64,000 bases of DNA, taken from NCBI GenBank assembly GCA_034432655.1, contig DAOUBP010000157.1, positions 1 through 64,000 on the forward strand. Reading direction: 5' to 3'. A program made the translations under genes and the position numbers. This stretch comes from DAOUBP01 sp034432655. Lineage in GTDB: Bacteria > Chloroflexota > Anaerolineae > CG2-30-64-16. This document shows positions 63,262 through 64,000 of this stretch, piece by piece; the stretch's first letter is position 1, and every line of letters starts with the position of its first letter. The notes under the pieces are model-generated. The model did not search any database and was not told where the DNA came from. It saw only the letters and a program-made list of their open reading frames with translations.

Positions 63262-64000
63262 TTGGGCAAATACTTACGTTGGCAGGCGGTCATTGCCTTT
63301 TTGGGCGTTCTCTTGCTGGCCGCCCTGCTGCACTATTCCGCCTACAACTTCACCAGCGTAACCGTACCGGAGCGGGGAGGTACGCTGGTGGAGGGAATAG
63401 CCGGGAATCCGCAATATGTGAATCCCCTCCTCAGCCAGTACAACCAGGTAGACGAGGTGCTTTGCGCCTTGCTCTTCAATGGTTTGACGCGGCTGGACGA
63501 ACGCGGCAACGTGGTCCCTGACCTGGCCGATACCCTGACCATTGCCCCCGATGGCCTCACCTATGATTTCCGTCTGCGTTCCGGCCTCTACTGGCACGAT
63601 GGCGTCCCTGTCACCGCGGCAGATGTCCTTTTCACAATAGGGGCGATGCAGTCAGATGACTTCCCGGGCGTTTCATGGCTGAGGACGTTCTGGCAGGCGG
63701 TGGAGGTGTCTGCGCCTGACGGGCCCGATGGCCTGGCGGTGCGGTTTCAGCTCCAGCAGCCCCTGGCTACTTTCCTGGATTACACCACTATCGGCCTGTT
63801 GCCGGCGCATCTCTGGGAAAAGGTGCCGGTCGCCGAGATGATGGCATCGCAGTTCAACACCCGACCGGTGGGCACCGGGCCGTTCCAGCTGACCCAGATC
63901 ACCGCTACCCGGGCGGAACTAAGTGTCAACCCACGTTATCATGGCCCTACACCCTACCTGACCGGCATCAAATTTCGCTTCTATCCCGATCATCAAAGCC
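63262..64000 (+). CDS. Peptide ABC transporter substrate-binding protein, partial
   Basis: An open frame of 246 codons that runs off the window edge. The N-terminus has one hydrophobic segment (LGVLLLAALLHYSAY) that serves as signal or anchor. The SBP family 5 domain follows: GGTLVEGIAGNPQYVNPLL, then LDERGNVVPDLADTLTIA, FRLRSGLYWHDGVPVTAADVLFT, and PVGTGPFQLTQI, all classic for oligopeptide and dipeptide binding proteins. The start is probably the TTG at 63262, 2 bases after secG; no strong ribosome site is seen. The C-terminal part lies beyond the window. Confidence 0.85.
   Translation, partial: MGKYLRWQAVIAFLGVLLLAALLHYSAYNFTSVTVPERGGTLVEGIAGNPQYVNPLLSQYNQVDEVLCALLFNGLTRLDERGNVVPDLADTLTIAPDGLTYDFRLRSGLYWHDGVPVTAADVLFTIGAMQSDDFPGVSWLRTFWQAVEVSAPDGPDGLAVRFQLQQPLATFLDYTTIGLLPAHLWEKVPVAEMMASQFNTRPVGTGPFQLTQITATRAELSVNPRYHGPTPYLTGIKFRFYPDHQS

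Overview
The window is a GC-rich, gene-dense bacterial chromosome segment with short intergenic gaps and no tRNA, rRNA, CRISPR array, integrase or transposase that I can see. The most likely source is a member of the Chloroflexota, perhaps Anaerolineae-like. This is inferred from the combination of DegV paralogues, an HMG-CoA reductase, a short-Q-loop CydAB with a fused CydDC, DUF2079 and GT39 membrane proteins, a Reg_prop propeller sensor and many LysM or lipoprotein surface proteins. No phylogenetic marker was compared.

Layout. 1-3073: two DegV fatty-acid-binding paralogues flank an ECF sigma factor, followed by a small membrane protein; the first DegV gene has a promoter and a terminator-like hairpin in its leader. 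3205-8922: OsmC, an SDR, a DUF5995-type protein, and the peptidases PepF and PepA. 9026-12819: a RiPP-like cassette with a 45-residue Cys-rich precursor (not found by ordinary ORF cut-offs), a beta-propeller lipoprotein, a radical SAM enzyme cut to its N-terminal half, and an ABC-2 exporter or immunity pair. 12826-16973: a four-gene unit from its own promoter: a 69-residue peptide with one Trp near its C-terminus, an isoprenyl synthase homologue, a polytopic HisKA_3 kinase and a LuxR-type response regulator. This is the gene content of comQXPA quorum sensing and is the most exciting system here. 17099-22532: a minus-strand group (UDG, amine oxidase, HAD, dienoyl-CoA-reductase-like SDR, thioesterase, HMG-CoA reductase). 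22662-27943: folC-lon plus a membrane-anchored unknown. 28094-30958: a GT-C-like membrane protein. 31014-36338: a LysM protein divergent from a one-gene fusion of extracellular propeller, Y_Y_Y, transmembrane helix and AAA ATPase, followed by a second AAA ATPase. 36335-52480: a polysaccharide or glycolipid locus (two DegT aminotransferases, Gfo/Idh oxidoreductase, epimerase, GT2/GT4, flippase-like protein, DUF2079, GT39). 52419-55485: LMW phosphatase, HPF, ComF, an unlisted Flp-pilin-like peptide and a DPM synthase. 55629-62822: an Rrf2 Fe-S regulator with an ideal promoter and palindromic operator, then cydA, cydB and a fused cydDC. 62934-64000: secG and a peptide-binding protein cut by the window edge.

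A second theme is repeat DNA. At least fifteen tracts of degenerate tandem heptamers or octamers (with one 9-nt version) lie between genes and also inside coding sequences, where they read through in frame at domain or helix boundaries. The clearest coding tracts contain 18, 15 and 12 heptads, all multiples of three. They resemble the STRR heptanucleotide elements of filamentous cyanobacteria. A separate ~70-bp element with terminal inverted repeats occurs at two sites, with a fragment at a third.
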